A stretch of DNA of 64,000 nt from Paenibacillus sp. MAHUQ-63 (GCF_028765165.1 NZ_JARADB010000003.1:541210-605209); one strand, 5' to 3'; positions 35,797-45,171 are shown, counted from the stretch's first letter. Numbers and translations are program-made. The notes: generated from the sequence alone by a model not told the origin.

Positions 35797-37368
35797 TTAC
35801 TTCTTCGCTGCGGCATACAGATCGTTCATTTCTTTCACGAGATCGTCGCCGCCCGATTTTTTCCACGTTTCGAAGGCGGCTTTCAGGCCGGCCTCATCCG
35901 TTTGACCGACGATGAATTTGATGCGCGCGTCATTGATAACGTTGTCGAGCTGCTGGCCTTTTTGCGAGTAAACCGTGGAGATGAACGGCTCAGCCGGGTT
36001 GGCCACGATGTACTGCTCCGCTTCTTTTTGAATCTTCGCCGTTTGCAGACGAAGCGGCGTTTGCTTCACCTTCAGTCCGCGGTCTTCCGGAATGAACGGC
36101 AGCATTTGGTTCAAGCCTTCCACCTCGGATTCCAGCAGCGCGGCGTCCTTGGTCGGTACGACAGCTTCGCCGTCTTTCGTATAATGCTTGCCTTCGATCC
36201 CGTATCCGGCCAGTGTCGTCAATGCCGGTTCATTCATTTGGTCGAGGAATTTCAGCACGCGCTTCAATTCATCTTCCGTTTTCACCGTCGATTTGGGAAT
36301 CGCCAGCATGCCAGCGAAGCCTGATGTCGGCAGCGCCTTCAACCCATTTTTGCCCGTCACGCCGATCATATTGTCCACATAATGGACATCCGGCTTGTCT
36401 TTGCCTTCCTTCGCGAGCGCCGCATGGATTTTATCGTCGATTCGTGCCGCAGTATCGGTCACGTCTACGATAACGCCGGCTTGATTGTTGACGATAGGAT
36501 CATTCCATTTCGCCGAATCGAACACGGCAAAATCCTGATTGATCAGCTTCTCGTCATACAGCTTTTTCATAAATTTCAACGCTTCCAAGTACTCCGCCGT
36601 TTGATGCTCCGGCACAAGCTTGCCGTCAACGACGCCCCATTTGTTCGGCGCCCCGAACCACAGCTTAATCGTATCGAAACCGCTTGCCCATTGGCCGGTC
36701 CATTTCACCAAAACCATCCCGTAAGTATCGGCTTTGCCGTTCTTGTCCGGGTCTTTCTCTTTGAATGCCTTCAGCATATTGTAGAAATCATCGATCGTTT
36801 TGGGCTGCTGCAAACCGACGGCTTCCAGCCAGTCTTTCCGGTAATTGATTCCGTTACGGCCGAGTGCGCGTCCGCGGTAGATCCCGTAGTTTTTGCCGTC
36901 GATCGAAGAGTTGTTCATGATGATGGCGTTCGCTTGACTCAAAGTAGGGAATTCTTTCAAATACGGTCCGACTTCCCAGAATGCGCCGGATTTGGCCGCA
37001 TTGACGAAGCTCGGATTTTTCACATCCGGCACATAGATGATATGCGGCAGCTTGCCTGAGGCCAGCGTAATGTTGAATTTATCCGTGTAGGAGGAGTTCG
37101 GTACCCATTCCAGGTGAATATTCGTATTCGTTTGCTTTTCGATTTCGGTCACAACCGGCCCGTCGTCTTTCGGATAGTTCGTTTTGAAAATGGGCAGCAT
37201 GATGTTCATATCGAGCGGTTTGGCATTTTGCGCAGCTGCGGTCGCAGCCGCTCCGGGCGATGCGGCCCCAGCCGCAGGCGTCGTTGCCGCCTCCTTCCCC
37301 CCGCTGCACCCTGTAATCGCTGTGATGGCCACCGTACCGATGGCTGTTGTAGAAATCCATTTTTTCAT
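35797..37368 (-). CDS. oligosaccharide-binding lipoprotein (LplA/YtcQ-like)
   Basis: 523 residues. Signal peptide with lipobox AITGC near residue 20, then a Gly/Ala/Thr-rich linker. Extracellular solute-binding family 1, long LplA/YtcQ type: NITLASGKLPHIIYVPD, GINYRKDWLEAVGLQQPKTI, DDFYNMLKAFKEKDPDKNGK. Binds a large oligosaccharide, here probably unsaturated RG-I fragments, and hands it to the LplB/LplC permeases. GGAGGG precedes the start. Third gene of the operon; no ATPase is encoded here, so a shared MsmX-like ATPase elsewhere is expected. Confidence 0.93.
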   Translation of the reverse strand: MKKWISTTAIGTVAITAITGCSGGKEAATTPAAGAASPGAAATAAAQNAKPLDMNIMLPIFKTNYPKDDGPVVTEIEKQTNTNIHLEWVPNSSYTDKFNITLASGKLPHIIYVPDVKNPSFVNAAKSGAFWEVGPYLKEFPTLSQANAIIMNNSSIDGKNYGIYRGRALGRNGINYRKDWLEAVGLQQPKTIDDFYNMLKAFKEKDPDKNGKADTYGMVLVKWTGQWASGFDTIKLWFGAPNKWGVVDGKLVPEHQTAEYLEALKFMKKLYDEKLINQDFAVFDSAKWNDPIVNNQAGVIVDVTDTAARIDDKIHAALAKEGKDKPDVHYVDNMIGVTGKNGLKALPTSGFAGMLAIPKSTVKTEDELKRVLKFLDQMNEPALTTLAGYGIEGKHYTKDGEAVVPTKDAALLESEVEGLNQMLPFIPEDRGLKVKQTPLRLQTAKIQKEAEQYIVANPAEPFISTVYSQKGQQLDNVINDARIKFIVGQTDEAGLKAAFETWKKSGGDDLVKEMNDLYAAAKK

Positions 37369-37411
37369 CTCATAACCCTCCTTTTAATAGTTGCCTATAT
37401 CGTAATCCGTT

Positions 37412-38296
37412 TTACCCTTTGACCGAGCCGATCAAGACCCCTTTGGCAAAATGCTTTTGCAGGAACGGATAGACGAGCAAAATCGGAATGGTGCCTACGA
37501 CGATAACGGCCATTTTGATCGATTGATCCGGAGGCGCCACAAAGTTCGGGTCCATCGAATTCAGATCGCCGGCCGCCGCCTGCGACAGCAGAACGATTTG
37601 TCTCAGCATGACCTGAAGCGGCCATTTGGCCGGGTCGTTAATGTACAGCAGCGCGGAGAAGAAGTTGTTCCAATGCCCCACCGCATAGAAAAGTGTAAAC
37701 GTCGCAAGCACAGGCATCGATAACGGAAGAACGATCTTCCACAGCAGGCCGAGCTCCGTGCAGCCGTCGATCTTAGCCGCTTCTTCCAGCTCGGGAGGAA
37801 GCTCTTGGAAAAAGTTTTTCACAATAATCAAGTTAAAGGCGCTGATCGCACCTGGGATCATGAGTGCCCAATACGTATCCAGCATGTGCAATTCGCGTAC
37901 GACCAAGTAGGTCGGGATCAAGCCGCCCCCGAACAGCATCGAGAAGACGACCAGATTCAGCACCGTACTGCGGCCCATCAGAGTGCGTTTGGACAGCGCG
38001 TATGCCATTGTCACGGTAAAAAACAAGTTGACCGCCGTGCCGAATACCGTCACGATGAGCGACACCCAAATACTTTGCAAAATCGTATCCGTAGAAAAAA
38101 TGAATGTATAAGCCGCTAAGGTAAACGTTTCCGGAATGAGGAACACCGCTCTTTTCGTCAGCTCCGCATCCGATGCGAACGAGCCCGCCACGACATAGAT
38201 GAAGGGCAGAACGGCCAGCAGGCCGATTATGCTGAGCACGATCACGTTCGTAACGTCGAATATTGTACCTGGTATGCTTTTGTACTGCTTTGCCAA
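37412..38296 (-). CDS. sugar ABC permease (LplC/YtcP-like)
   Basis: 294 residues from TTG 38296 with AAGGAGGAGAGACTA upstream. Six hydrophobic segments; the EAA motif reads LEEAAKIDGCTELGLLWKIV, typical for CUT1-type permeases. The N-terminal segment ALLYFI-like stretch VLSIIGLLAVLPFIYVVAGS matches YtcP/LplC proteins. Pairs with the LplB-like permease to form the channel for pectic oligosaccharides. 43 nt before the binding-protein gene. Confidence 0.92.
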   Translation of the reverse strand: MAKQYKSIPGTIFDVTNVIVLSIIGLLAVLPFIYVVAGSFASDAELTKRAVFLIPETFTLAAYTFIFSTDTILQSIWVSLIVTVFGTAVNLFFTVTMAYALSKRTLMGRSTVLNLVVFSMLFGGGLIPTYLVVRELHMLDTYWALMIPGAISAFNLIIVKNFFQELPPELEEAAKIDGCTELGLLWKIVLPLSMPVLATFTLFYAVGHWNNFFSALLYINDPAKWPLQVMLRQIVLLSQAAAGDLNSMDPNFVAPPDQSIKMAVIVVGTIPILLVYPFLQKHFAKGVLIGSVKG

Positions 38297-38331
38297 TAGT
38301 CTCTCCTCCTTCTGCGCGAATAGGTTCTTGG

Positions 38332-39303
38332 CTAGTAAATGCCCGATTGGCCGAACCGCTTCGCTAACCAGTTCGCCCCCAGTACGAGCGTGACGCCGAC
38401 GACCGCTTTAAACAAGCCGACTGCCGTACTATAACTGAACGCCCCTTGTGTAATCCCCATCATATATACATACGTATCGAATACTTCGGCTACGTCCCGG
38501 TTGAGCGGGTTGCGCATCAGAAAGATTTGTTCGAACCCGTTGTCCAGCACATCGCCCATCCGTAAAATGAGCAAAATGACGATCGTACTGCGGATGGAAG
38601 GGAGCGTAATATGCCACATTTGCCGCCAGCGATTCGCCCCGTCCGTAATGGCCGCTTCATACTGCTCGACATCGACGCCGGCCAGAGCCGCCAGGAAAAT
38701 GATCGTTCCGAAGCCCGTTTCTTTCCAAATCGTTTGGATAATGATCATTGGCCTGAACCAGTCGGGGCTGGATAGAAAGTCGACTTTGCTTCCTATATAT
38801 TTCTGCAGCAGTTCGTTGACGAGTCCCCCTTCGGTCGTAAGGAACACATAAGTCAAGCTCGCTACAATAACCAACGATATGAAATGCGGAACATAAATGA
38901 GCGTTTGGATCGTGCGTTTGAAAAATGCAAGCCTGATTTCATTCAGGAGCAGGGCCAAAATAATCGGCGCCGGGAAAAAGAACAGCAAGTTGTAGAACGA
39001 GAGCAGCAACGTGTTGCGAAGCAGCATGAAAAACTCCGGATTCGTAAAAAAGATGCGGAAATGCTCCAATCCGACCCAATCGCTTTTCCAGAAGCCCAAG
39101 AAGGGCTGATAATTTTTGAAAGCGAGCAGTACGCCCCACATCGGGACATATTTGAAAATAATGAAATATAGCAAACCCGGAGCTAACAGTGCATAGATCC
39201 ATTTATCTTTTCTTAACCGGTTCAGCACGCTGGAGCGCTGCGAAGCTTTGGCGCTTGCCTTATGCGCTCTCTCCATTTGATTAGGGGCCGCCGCCTGTTT
39301 CAT
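38332..39303 (-). CDS. sugar ABC permease (LplB/YteP-like)
   Basis: 323 residues from ATG 39303 (GGAGG at 8-nt spacing); the frame runs to 39450 without a site. YteP/LplB hallmarks: YALLAPGLLYFIIFKYVPMW, GVLLAFKNYQPFLGFWKSDW. EAA loop YEAAITDGANRWRQMWHITL. Six membrane segments. First gene of the LplBCA-like operon, driven by the promoter at 39352-39381 in the region divergent with the YesZ-like gene. Confidence 0.92.
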   Translation of the reverse strand: MKQAAAPNQMERAHKASAKASQRSSVLNRLRKDKWIYALLAPGLLYFIIFKYVPMWGVLLAFKNYQPFLGFWKSDWVGLEHFRIFFTNPEFFMLLRNTLLLSFYNLLFFFPAPIILALLLNEIRLAFFKRTIQTLIYVPHFISLVIVASLTYVFLTTEGGLVNELLQKYIGSKVDFLSSPDWFRPMIIIQTIWKETGFGTIIFLAALAGVDVEQYEAAITDGANRWRQMWHITLPSIRSTIVILLILRMGDVLDNGFEQIFLMRNPLNRDVAEVFDTYVYMMGITQGAFSYSTAVGLFKAVVGVTLVLGANWLAKRFGQSGIY

Positions 39304-39351
39304 TCCCATCACCTCCAAGTTATTGATCGCATCTGCGAGCGGTGTACCCTT

Positions 39352-39394
39352 ATTATCGAGCCGCACTGACCTTTCCGCCAATCGGACATTTTTG
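39352..39394 (-). promoter_or_regulatory. promoter of the LplBCA-like operon with CAAAAATGT box
   Basis: Minus strand: CAAAAATGT (39394-39386), 4 bp, TTGGCG (-35, 39381-39376), 18-bp spacer, GATAAT (-10, 39357-39352). Box-to--35 spacing equals that of the opposite promoter. Confidence 0.6.
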
Positions 39395-39447
39395 AAAACA
39401 CTTACAAACCCCTGTTTGACGCCAAAATCAAGAAAATGCAAACCGCA

Positions 39448-39456
39448 CAAAAATGT
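39448..39456 (+). promoter_or_regulatory. extra CAAAAATGT box between the divergent promoters
   Basis: Third copy of the 9-mer in the 319-bp divergent region, in CGCACAAAAATGTAG, roughly midway between the two promoter-proximal boxes. Confidence 0.5.
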
Positions 39457-39521
39457 AGAAGACGCCGTACAAAGCTAGAAAAACCGTTCAAAAGACGTAC
39501 AAATCCGCGTAACAAGGCGTG

Positions 39522-39563
39522 CAAAAATGTCTTATTGTTCATCCTTTCAAAACCGCTTATAGT
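39522..39563 (+). promoter_or_regulatory. promoter of the YesZ-like gene with CAAAAATGT box
   Basis: CAAAAATGT (39522-39530), 4 bp, TTGTTC (-35, 39535-39540), 17-bp spacer, TATAGT (-10, 39558-39563). The start codon follows about 60 nt later. Confidence 0.62.
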
Positions 39564-39622
39564 GGATGCTATTGTTGAACTGTGAACATGAACGATATTC
39601 GAAATGGATGGGTGAATAAAAC

Positions 39623-41608
39623 ATGGGAAACAAATTGTATCACGGAGCGGCCTGGTATCCGGAGCTTTGGCAGGAGGATGTGCTGAAGGCGGATATCGAG
39701 TGGATGAAGAAAGCGGGCATCAACGTCGTGCGAATTGGAGAATTCGCGTGGTCGAACATGGAGCCGCAAGAAGGCGAGATCGATTTGAGCTTCTTTGTCC
39801 GCATAGTCGGACTGCTATATGACAACGGCATCGAAACGGTGATGTGCACACCGACGCCTACCCCGCCGATTTGGTTTACGGACGGTCATCCCGAGCGCAT
39901 GTACGTCAACGAGCAGCTGCAGACGATGGGCCACGGCTCCCGTCAACATGCTTGCACGAACCATCCTTACTTCCGGGAAAAAGCGGCTATCATTACGGAG
40001 CATATCGCCCGCGCCATGGGCCGATTGCCCGGTCTGATCGGCTGGCAGCTCGACAATGAGTTCAAAGCGCATGTATCCGAATGCATGTGTGCAACTTGTC
40101 TTACCCAGTGGCATCAATGGCTTGAACGCCGTTACGGTACGATCGAGCGGCTCAATGACACTTGGGGCACGCAGATCTGGAGCGAGTATTACCATCGCTT
40201 CGATCAGGTGCCGCAGCCGGGACCGGCGCCTTTCCTGCATAATTCGTCGCTGAAGACGATGTACCAGCTCTTCTCTATGGAGTCCATCGCCCAGTTCGCA
40301 GACGAGCAGGCGGCGATAATCCGCCAATATTCGGACGCTGGGATTACACATAACAGCAGCGTTGCATTCAGCGTCGACAATGAGCGTCTGTTCCAAGGCC
40401 TGGATTTCGCTTCCTTTGATACGTATGCCACGTACGATAACCTGCCGGCCTATCTCATCAATAACGACCTGTTCCGCAACTTCAAACGGGGGCGCGATTA
40501 TTGGATTATGGAGACAAGCCCCTCTTATGCCGCTTCGTTGGAAAGCTACGCCAAGCCGCATCCGAACGGCTACCTCAAGGCTGAAGCCGTAGCTGCTTAC
40601 GCGCTTGGCGCCGAGGCGTTCTGCTACTGGCTGTGGCGGCAGCAGCGGGCCGGCTGCGAGCAGCCGCACGGCTCCGTGCTGAGCGCATGGGGCAAGCCAA
40701 CCGTCGGCTATATGAACGTGTTGGAGGTCGAGCAGGCGCGGCAGGCTATCGAAGCCACGATCCTGTCCACCCGGCCGGCGCAGGCGGAAGTCGCGATGAC
40801 TTATTCGGACCGGGCCAAAGCGTTCCTCAAGACGGAGCCGCACCGCAAGCTGAATCATCGCGGACTTGTCACCGACTTCTACGCGCGTCTGCTGCATGTC
40901 GGCGTTCACCGGGACGTCGTGCCGGAAGGTGCGGCACTTGACGGCTACAAGCTGCTGTTCACCCCGCTGCTCCCTTACGTCTCGCCGGACTACATTCAGC
41001 GGGCGACGAAGCTGGCCGAGGACGGCGGCGTGTGGGTCATCGGCCCGTTGACCGGCGGCCGGACGGAGTCGCACACCGTCCACACGACCTCCGCGCTCGG
41101 CGAGCTGGAGGAGCTTGCGGGCGTGGAAGCCGCCTTCACTTACCCGATGGACGACAGCGGCGCCATCGGCAGCGCCTTTGGCCATACGGCCCCGCTCTCC
41201 CTCTGGAGCTCCGTCTACGAGCTGAAGGGTGCGTCAGCGGTCGGCACGATCGAGGGCGGCCTGTCGCCGGGCCTTGCCTTCGTAACGGAGAAGCGCTGCG
41301 GCAAAGGCAAGATCGTCATGCTCGGCTCCATGCCGGCCGGCGAGGAAGGCCAGCGCATGCTGGACGCCCTCATCATTCACTATGCCGATGAGGCCGGGGT
41401 TACGCTGCGCACGGACGTGACGCCGGGCACCATCGTGGCGCCGAGGCGCGGCGACGGGTTCGACGTCTGGGTCGTCGTCAACATGGACGGCAAAGGTGGC
41501 AGTGTTACACTGCCTGCCGGCGGCGTCGATGTGTTGACGCAGGAGCTTATCGCGCCCGGCAGCAAGCTTGCGGTAGGGAAATACGAATACAGAATGATTC
41601 GGATTTGA
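39623..41608 (+). CDS. yesZ: GH42 beta-galactosidase (YesZ-like)
   Basis: 661 residues, cytoplasmic. Strongly like B. subtilis YesZ: KLYHGAAWYPELWQEDVLKA, GINVVRIGEFAWSNMEPQEG, CTPTPTPPIWFTDGHPERM, MGHGSRQHACTNHPYFREKA. Acid/base Glu146 in GWQLDNEF, nucleophile Glu297 in WIMETSPSY. Zinc-site cysteines 111, 154, 156 and 159. Ends VGKYEYRMIRI. It should remove galactose, such as galactan side chains of RG-I, from imported oligomers. Transcribed divergently from the LplBCA importer and probably co-regulated through the shared CAAAAATGT boxes. The 3' side runs into the second repeat array. Confidence 0.94.
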   Translation: MGNKLYHGAAWYPELWQEDVLKADIEWMKKAGINVVRIGEFAWSNMEPQEGEIDLSFFVRIVGLLYDNGIETVMCTPTPTPPIWFTDGHPERMYVNEQLQTMGHGSRQHACTNHPYFREKAAIITEHIARAMGRLPGLIGWQLDNEFKAHVSECMCATCLTQWHQWLERRYGTIERLNDTWGTQIWSEYYHRFDQVPQPGPAPFLHNSSLKTMYQLFSMESIAQFADEQAAIIRQYSDAGITHNSSVAFSVDNERLFQGLDFASFDTYATYDNLPAYLINNDLFRNFKRGRDYWIMETSPSYAASLESYAKPHPNGYLKAEAVAAYALGAEAFCYWLWRQQRAGCEQPHGSVLSAWGKPTVGYMNVLEVEQARQAIEATILSTRPAQAEVAMTYSDRAKAFLKTEPHRKLNHRGLVTDFYARLLHVGVHRDVVPEGAALDGYKLLFTPLLPYVSPDYIQRATKLAEDGGVWVIGPLTGGRTESHTVHTTSALGELEELAGVEAAFTYPMDDSGAIGSAFGHTAPLSLWSSVYELKGASAVGTIEGGLSPGLAFVTEKRCGKGKIVMLGSMPAGEEGQRMLDALIIHYADEAGVTLRTDVTPGTIVAPRRGDGFDVWVVVNMDGKGGSVTLPAGGVDVLTQELIAPGSKLAVGKYEYRMIRI

Positions 41609-41649
41609 GGTTGGATGCTGAGCGGTTTGTGCGCTCAGCATTTTTTGTT

Positions 41650-41715
41650 GCGCGCGGGGCGCGGGGCGCGAGGCGCGCGGGCGCGGGGCGCGGGGCGCGA
41701 GGCGTGGGGCGCCGC
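41650..41715 (+). repeat. GGGGCGCG minisatellite
   Basis: Degenerate copies of GCGGGGCGCG/GCGAGGCGCG just after the YesZ-like gene and before array 2, the same placement as the GC-rich tract before array 1. Confidence 0.8.
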
Positions 41716-41733
41716 ATCAATCCGTTGCCTCGG

Positions 41734-41918
41734 CTAACGGACACAGATGCTCTTATTCGGCCAATCCCGGCCGATTTATGCTGCTAACGGACGCCAGTGG
41801 CGTTATTTGCCCTCCGGGGCGCGTTTTCGCCCCCGGAATCGGCAAATAACGTCCTCCGTGTCCGTTAGATTTTTCAAGAGCCGCTTCCCCTGGAAATAGC
41901 GGCTCCCCTGTCCGTTAA
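41734..41918. repeat. 185-bp cruciform module, array 2 unit 1
   Basis: CTAACGGACACAG at the left. Side hairpin A CGGCC/GGCCG. Box 2 CTAACGGACGCCAG with TATTTGCC, centre CCGGGG/CCCCGG, GGCAAATA with box 3 GTGTCCGTTAG. Side hairpin B AGCCGCT/AGCGGCT. Box 4 CTGTCCGTTAA. Same layout as array 1 with different hairpin sequences. Confidence 0.9.
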
Positions 41919-41998
41919 ACCGCGGGCGACGCCAAGCGCGGGCAAATACATCCGAACCCGCGACCACCGCGGGGCGACGCATCAGTCCGTAGTCTCGG

Positions 41999-42183
41999 CT
42001 AACGGACACAGATGCTCTTATTCGGCCAATCCCGGCCGATTTATGCTGCTAACGGACGCCAGTGGCGTTATTTGCCCTCCGGGGCGCGTTTTCGCCCCCG
42101 GAATCGGCAAATAACGTCCTCCGTGTCCGTTAGATTTTTCACGAGCCGCTTCCCCTGGAAATAGCGGCTCCCCTGTCCGTTAG
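41999..42183. repeat. 185-bp cruciform module, array 2 unit 2
   Basis: 265 bp after unit 1, near-identical, complete box 4 (GTCCGTTAG). Spacer of about 80 bp contains CCGCGGGCGACGCCAAGCGC and is repeated in the array. Confidence 0.9.
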
Positions 42184-42263
42184 ACCGCGGGCGACGCCAA
42201 GCGCAGGCAAATACATCCGAACCCGCGACCACCGCGGGGCGACGCATCAGTCCGTAGCCTCGG

Positions 42264-42448
42264 CTAACGGACACAGATGCTCTTATTGGGCCAATCCCGG
42301 CCGATTTATGCTGCTAACGGACGCCAGTGGCGTTATTTGCCCTCCGGGGCGCGTTTTCGCCCCCGGAATCGGCAAATAACGTCCTCCGTGTCCGTTAGAT
42401 TTTTCACGAGCCGCTTCCCCTACAAATAGCGGCTCCCTTGTCCGTTAG
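42264..42448. repeat. 185-bp cruciform module, array 2 unit 3
   Basis: 265 bp after unit 2. Hairpin B loop differs (CCCTACAAAT in place of CCCTGGAAAT) while its stem is kept. Confidence 0.9.
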
Positions 42449-42529
42449 ACCGCGGGCGACGCCAGGCGCGGGCAAATACAACCGCACCCGCGACCACCGC
42501 GGATGCGCCGCATAAGTCCGTTGCCTCGG

Positions 42530-42714
42530 CTAACGGACACAGATGCTCTTATTCGGCCAATCCCGGCCGATTTATGCTGCTAACGGACACCAGTGGCGTT
42601 ATTTGCCCTCCGGGGCGCGTTTTCGCCCCCGGAATCGGCAAATAACGTCCTCCGTGTCCGTTAGATTTTTCACGAGCCGCTTCTCCTGGAAATAGCGGCT
42701 CCCTTGTCCGTTAG
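42530..42714. repeat. 185-bp cruciform module, array 2 unit 4
   Basis: 266 bp after unit 3. Ends 33 nt before the stop codon of the MFS gene transcribed toward it. Confidence 0.9.
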
Positions 42715-42747
42715 ACCGCAAGCGGCGTCTAACGCCCCGCTGCCGTC

Positions 42748-44127
42748 TTAACGACGGCCAACGAAACGAAAAGACAGAACACCGCCGCATACCATAAGAC
42801 CGGCCGCAGCTATCACGGCCATATGCATACCGGCCGCAAAAGTGGTGGCCGAGCTCACCATCGCGCCGAACAGGACAACGCCCAGTGTCGCGCCGATCTG
42901 GCGGCTTGCGTTCAGCGCGCCCGATGCCGTGCCCCCTAGCTCTCGCGGGGCAGCGGACATCACAGCAGCGATTAAGGAAGGGATCGTGAGCGAGATGCCG
43001 CAACCGTTCAAGAGCAAGCCGATCATCGTCAGCCCGTAGCTCGTATTTTCATCCGTCCACACTTGCAGCAGCATCCCGGCAGCTCCGAGAGCAAATCCGG
43101 CAACGATCGGCATTCTTGCACCGTATCTGGCGACAAGACGGCCTGTTAGTATGGGGCCCAAAGCTAACGGAATCATCATCGGAAGCAGGGCAAGCCCTGT
43201 GAGATGGGCAGAGAAGCCTCTGACATGCTGGTAAAATAATGGCATAACGAACAGCAATCCGGACAAGCCGATATTGACCAACAGACCGGCGAGCATCCCG
43301 GCCGAAACCGCTGTGTCTTGGAACAAACGAGGCGGCAGCAGCGGATGGGAATGCTTCCGCTCCAAGTAATAAAACAAAACGCCGCCGGCCGGCACGAGGC
43401 ACAAGGCTCCCACAATAACAGATGATGCCCAACCGTAAGCATCGCCCTCCATTAGGGCAAAGCATAGCGCTGCAATAACGAGAATGGCGCAGAGCTGCCT
43501 AATGACACCTAATTGCTGCCGGCCCCTGCGAGGTGTCTCGCCCGCATAGCGCCATACGATAGCGAAGCTAACGAGAGACACAGGCACATTCAGCATGAAA
43601 ATGCTGCGCCAACCCAGTGTGTCAACCAGCAAGCCGCCGATCACTGGCCCCGCGGCCATCGCTGTCCCTGTGATGGCAGCCCATATCCCCAATGCCCTCG
43701 CTCGCTCCGCCGGTTCCGGATATGCATGGCTTAGAAGCGCCAAGGAAGAAGGTGTAAGGAGTGCACCCCCGACTCCGAGAAGGGCCCGCGAACCGATCAA
43801 TGCCGCAAGTGAATGAGCTGCCGACGAGACCACCGAGATACCGGCAAAAAGGAGCAATCCGGCGAGAAAGACGCGTTTGGCCCCGAGCTTATCCGCTAAT
43901 ACGCCCATAGAGAGCAGCAATCCCGCGAATAGGATCGTATACGCATTAACAACCCATTGCAGGCCGTCTATACCGCTGCCAAGATCGTTTCTAATCGACG
44001 GCAGCGCCACATTCACAACAGTTGTATCCAATAAAACAAGAAAATAACCGAGCGAGGTACCGGTCAAAAGCAACCTCTTCTTGAAATCGTCTGCAGGACG
44101 GGCCTGCATTTGTCTTGAAATTTCCAA
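42748..44127 (-). CDS. MFS drug/metabolite exporter, DHA2 (EmrB/QacA) family
   Basis: 459 residues from a TTG at 44127, which has GAGGGGAGA at 7-nt spacing; the frame extends to 44199 with no better start. About fourteen hydrophobic segments. DHA2 motifs: LDTTVVNVALPSIRNDLG in TM1, LADKLGAKRVFLAGLLLF (motif A), GVGGALLTPSSLALLSHAYP and PVIGGLLVDTLGWRSIFMLN (motif C region). Proton-driven efflux of drugs or toxic metabolites is expected. Divergent from an XRE/MmyB-type regulator that probably controls it. Confidence 0.92.
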   Translation of the reverse strand: MEISRQMQARPADDFKKRLLLTGTSLGYFLVLLDTTVVNVALPSIRNDLGSGIDGLQWVVNAYTILFAGLLLSMGVLADKLGAKRVFLAGLLLFAGISVVSSAAHSLAALIGSRALLGVGGALLTPSSLALLSHAYPEPAERARALGIWAAITGTAMAAGPVIGGLLVDTLGWRSIFMLNVPVSLVSFAIVWRYAGETPRRGRQQLGVIRQLCAILVIAALCFALMEGDAYGWASSVIVGALCLVPAGGVLFYYLERKHSHPLLPPRLFQDTAVSAGMLAGLLVNIGLSGLLFVMPLFYQHVRGFSAHLTGLALLPMMIPLALGPILTGRLVARYGARMPIVAGFALGAAGMLLQVWTDENTSYGLTMIGLLLNGCGISLTIPSLIAAVMSAAPRELGGTASGALNASRQIGATLGVVLFGAMVSSATTFAAGMHMAVIAAAGLMVCGGVLSFRFVGRR

Positions 44128-44275
44128 CGGAATTCTCCCCTCTTCACCATGTACATATAGTCGTCGTATTCGACATGGAAAGTGTATAATGGAATTCACA
44201 TTGAATTAAGATGACGGTTTATCCTAGGAGTTAATCTCCCGGGATGGCTGGCCTCATCTGAAGAAAGGCTGTACT

Positions 44276-45118
44276 ATGGATAACTCAAATCAACAGCGGC
44301 TTCGTGAACTGGCCCAGTTCCTGCGGACACGGCGCGAACGTCTAACTCCCGAGCAAGTTGGCTTTTCACCGCAAGGTAGAAGGCGTACGCCCGGGCTTCG
44401 CCGGGAAGAAGTTGCCATTCTGTCCGGTGTCAGCGTCGATTGGTACACTTGGCTGGAACAAGCACGGGACATTCAGGTCTCTTCACAAGTGCTCGAGAGC
44501 ATCGCTTCGGCTCTCCGGCTTGATCCGATTGAACGCAACCATCTATTCGTCTTGGCGCTGCAGCATCAGCCTTCCGTTCGGCAGCAGGAAGACTGTGTCA
44601 TCCATCCGACACTGCAAAGTTTCCTTGATGGTCAAGGGAGCAGCCCTGTCTATGTCATGAATCAGCGTCTCGATATTGTGGCCTGGAACCAGGCGGCCAA
44701 CCTGATTTATGGGGATTACGAGAAGATGTCCAGGCAGGATCGCAATTCGCTCTGGCGGTCCTTCGTTTCGCCTTATACCCGCGAGATGCTGCAAGAAACA
44801 TGGGAAACGCACGCCAGACACCGTCTGGCTCAATTTCGCGCGAATTATGGGAAATACGTAGGCGATCCATCCTTTATGGAGCTAATTGAGGCGTTGAATC
44901 AATCGAGCGAGGAATTCAGAGAATGGTGGCCGCAGCATGATGTTTTGAATGGCCCTGAGGGAAGGAAAGTCAACTATCATCCGGCTGTAGGCGTGCTGGA
45001 ATTCGATCAGCTCTCATTCCTGGTCATGGATGCCCAGCATCTCACCGTTACCGTGAATGTCCCGGCAAATGAGGATACGAGGTTGAGAGTCCATAAGCTT
45101 CTAGCGAATTCTTATTGA
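44276..45118 (+). CDS. XRE-family regulator with MmyB-like ligand domain
   Basis: 280 residues. N-terminal XRE HTH of the MmyB type: LAQFLRTRRERLTPEQVGF, RRRTPGLRREEVAILSGVSV, DWYTWLEQARDIQVSSQVLE. C-terminal PAS-like MLTR ligand-binding domain (VYVMNQRLDIVAWNQAANLI, LEFDQLSFLVMDAQHLTVTV). Such regulators bind hydrophobic ligands and often sit opposite a dehydrogenase or exporter gene. Here the 148-bp divergent region with the DHA2 exporter gene contains a TATAAT at 44185-44190. Confidence 0.92.
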   Translation: MDNSNQQRLRELAQFLRTRRERLTPEQVGFSPQGRRRTPGLRREEVAILSGVSVDWYTWLEQARDIQVSSQVLESIASALRLDPIERNHLFVLALQHQPSVRQQEDCVIHPTLQSFLDGQGSSPVYVMNQRLDIVAWNQAANLIYGDYEKMSRQDRNSLWRSFVSPYTREMLQETWETHARHRLAQFRANYGKYVGDPSFMELIEALNQSSEEFREWWPQHDVLNGPEGRKVNYHPAVGVLEFDQLSFLVMDAQHLTVTVNVPANEDTRLRVHKLLANSY

Positions 45119-45171
45119 CCTAAGCCTGTTTGGTCGTGTGACAGGCGGCGCTTCTCTCTGCAGCGGATATC

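Noticed and set aside
39393..39406. cre site in the LplBCA/YesZ region
   Set aside because: TGAAAACACTTACA deviates at the central CG, and the region is better explained by the CAAAAATGT boxes.
41803..43003. Short ORFs of about 68 residues repeated in array 2
   Set aside because: They are copies of one accidental frame through the noncoding modules, with no ribosome binding site.
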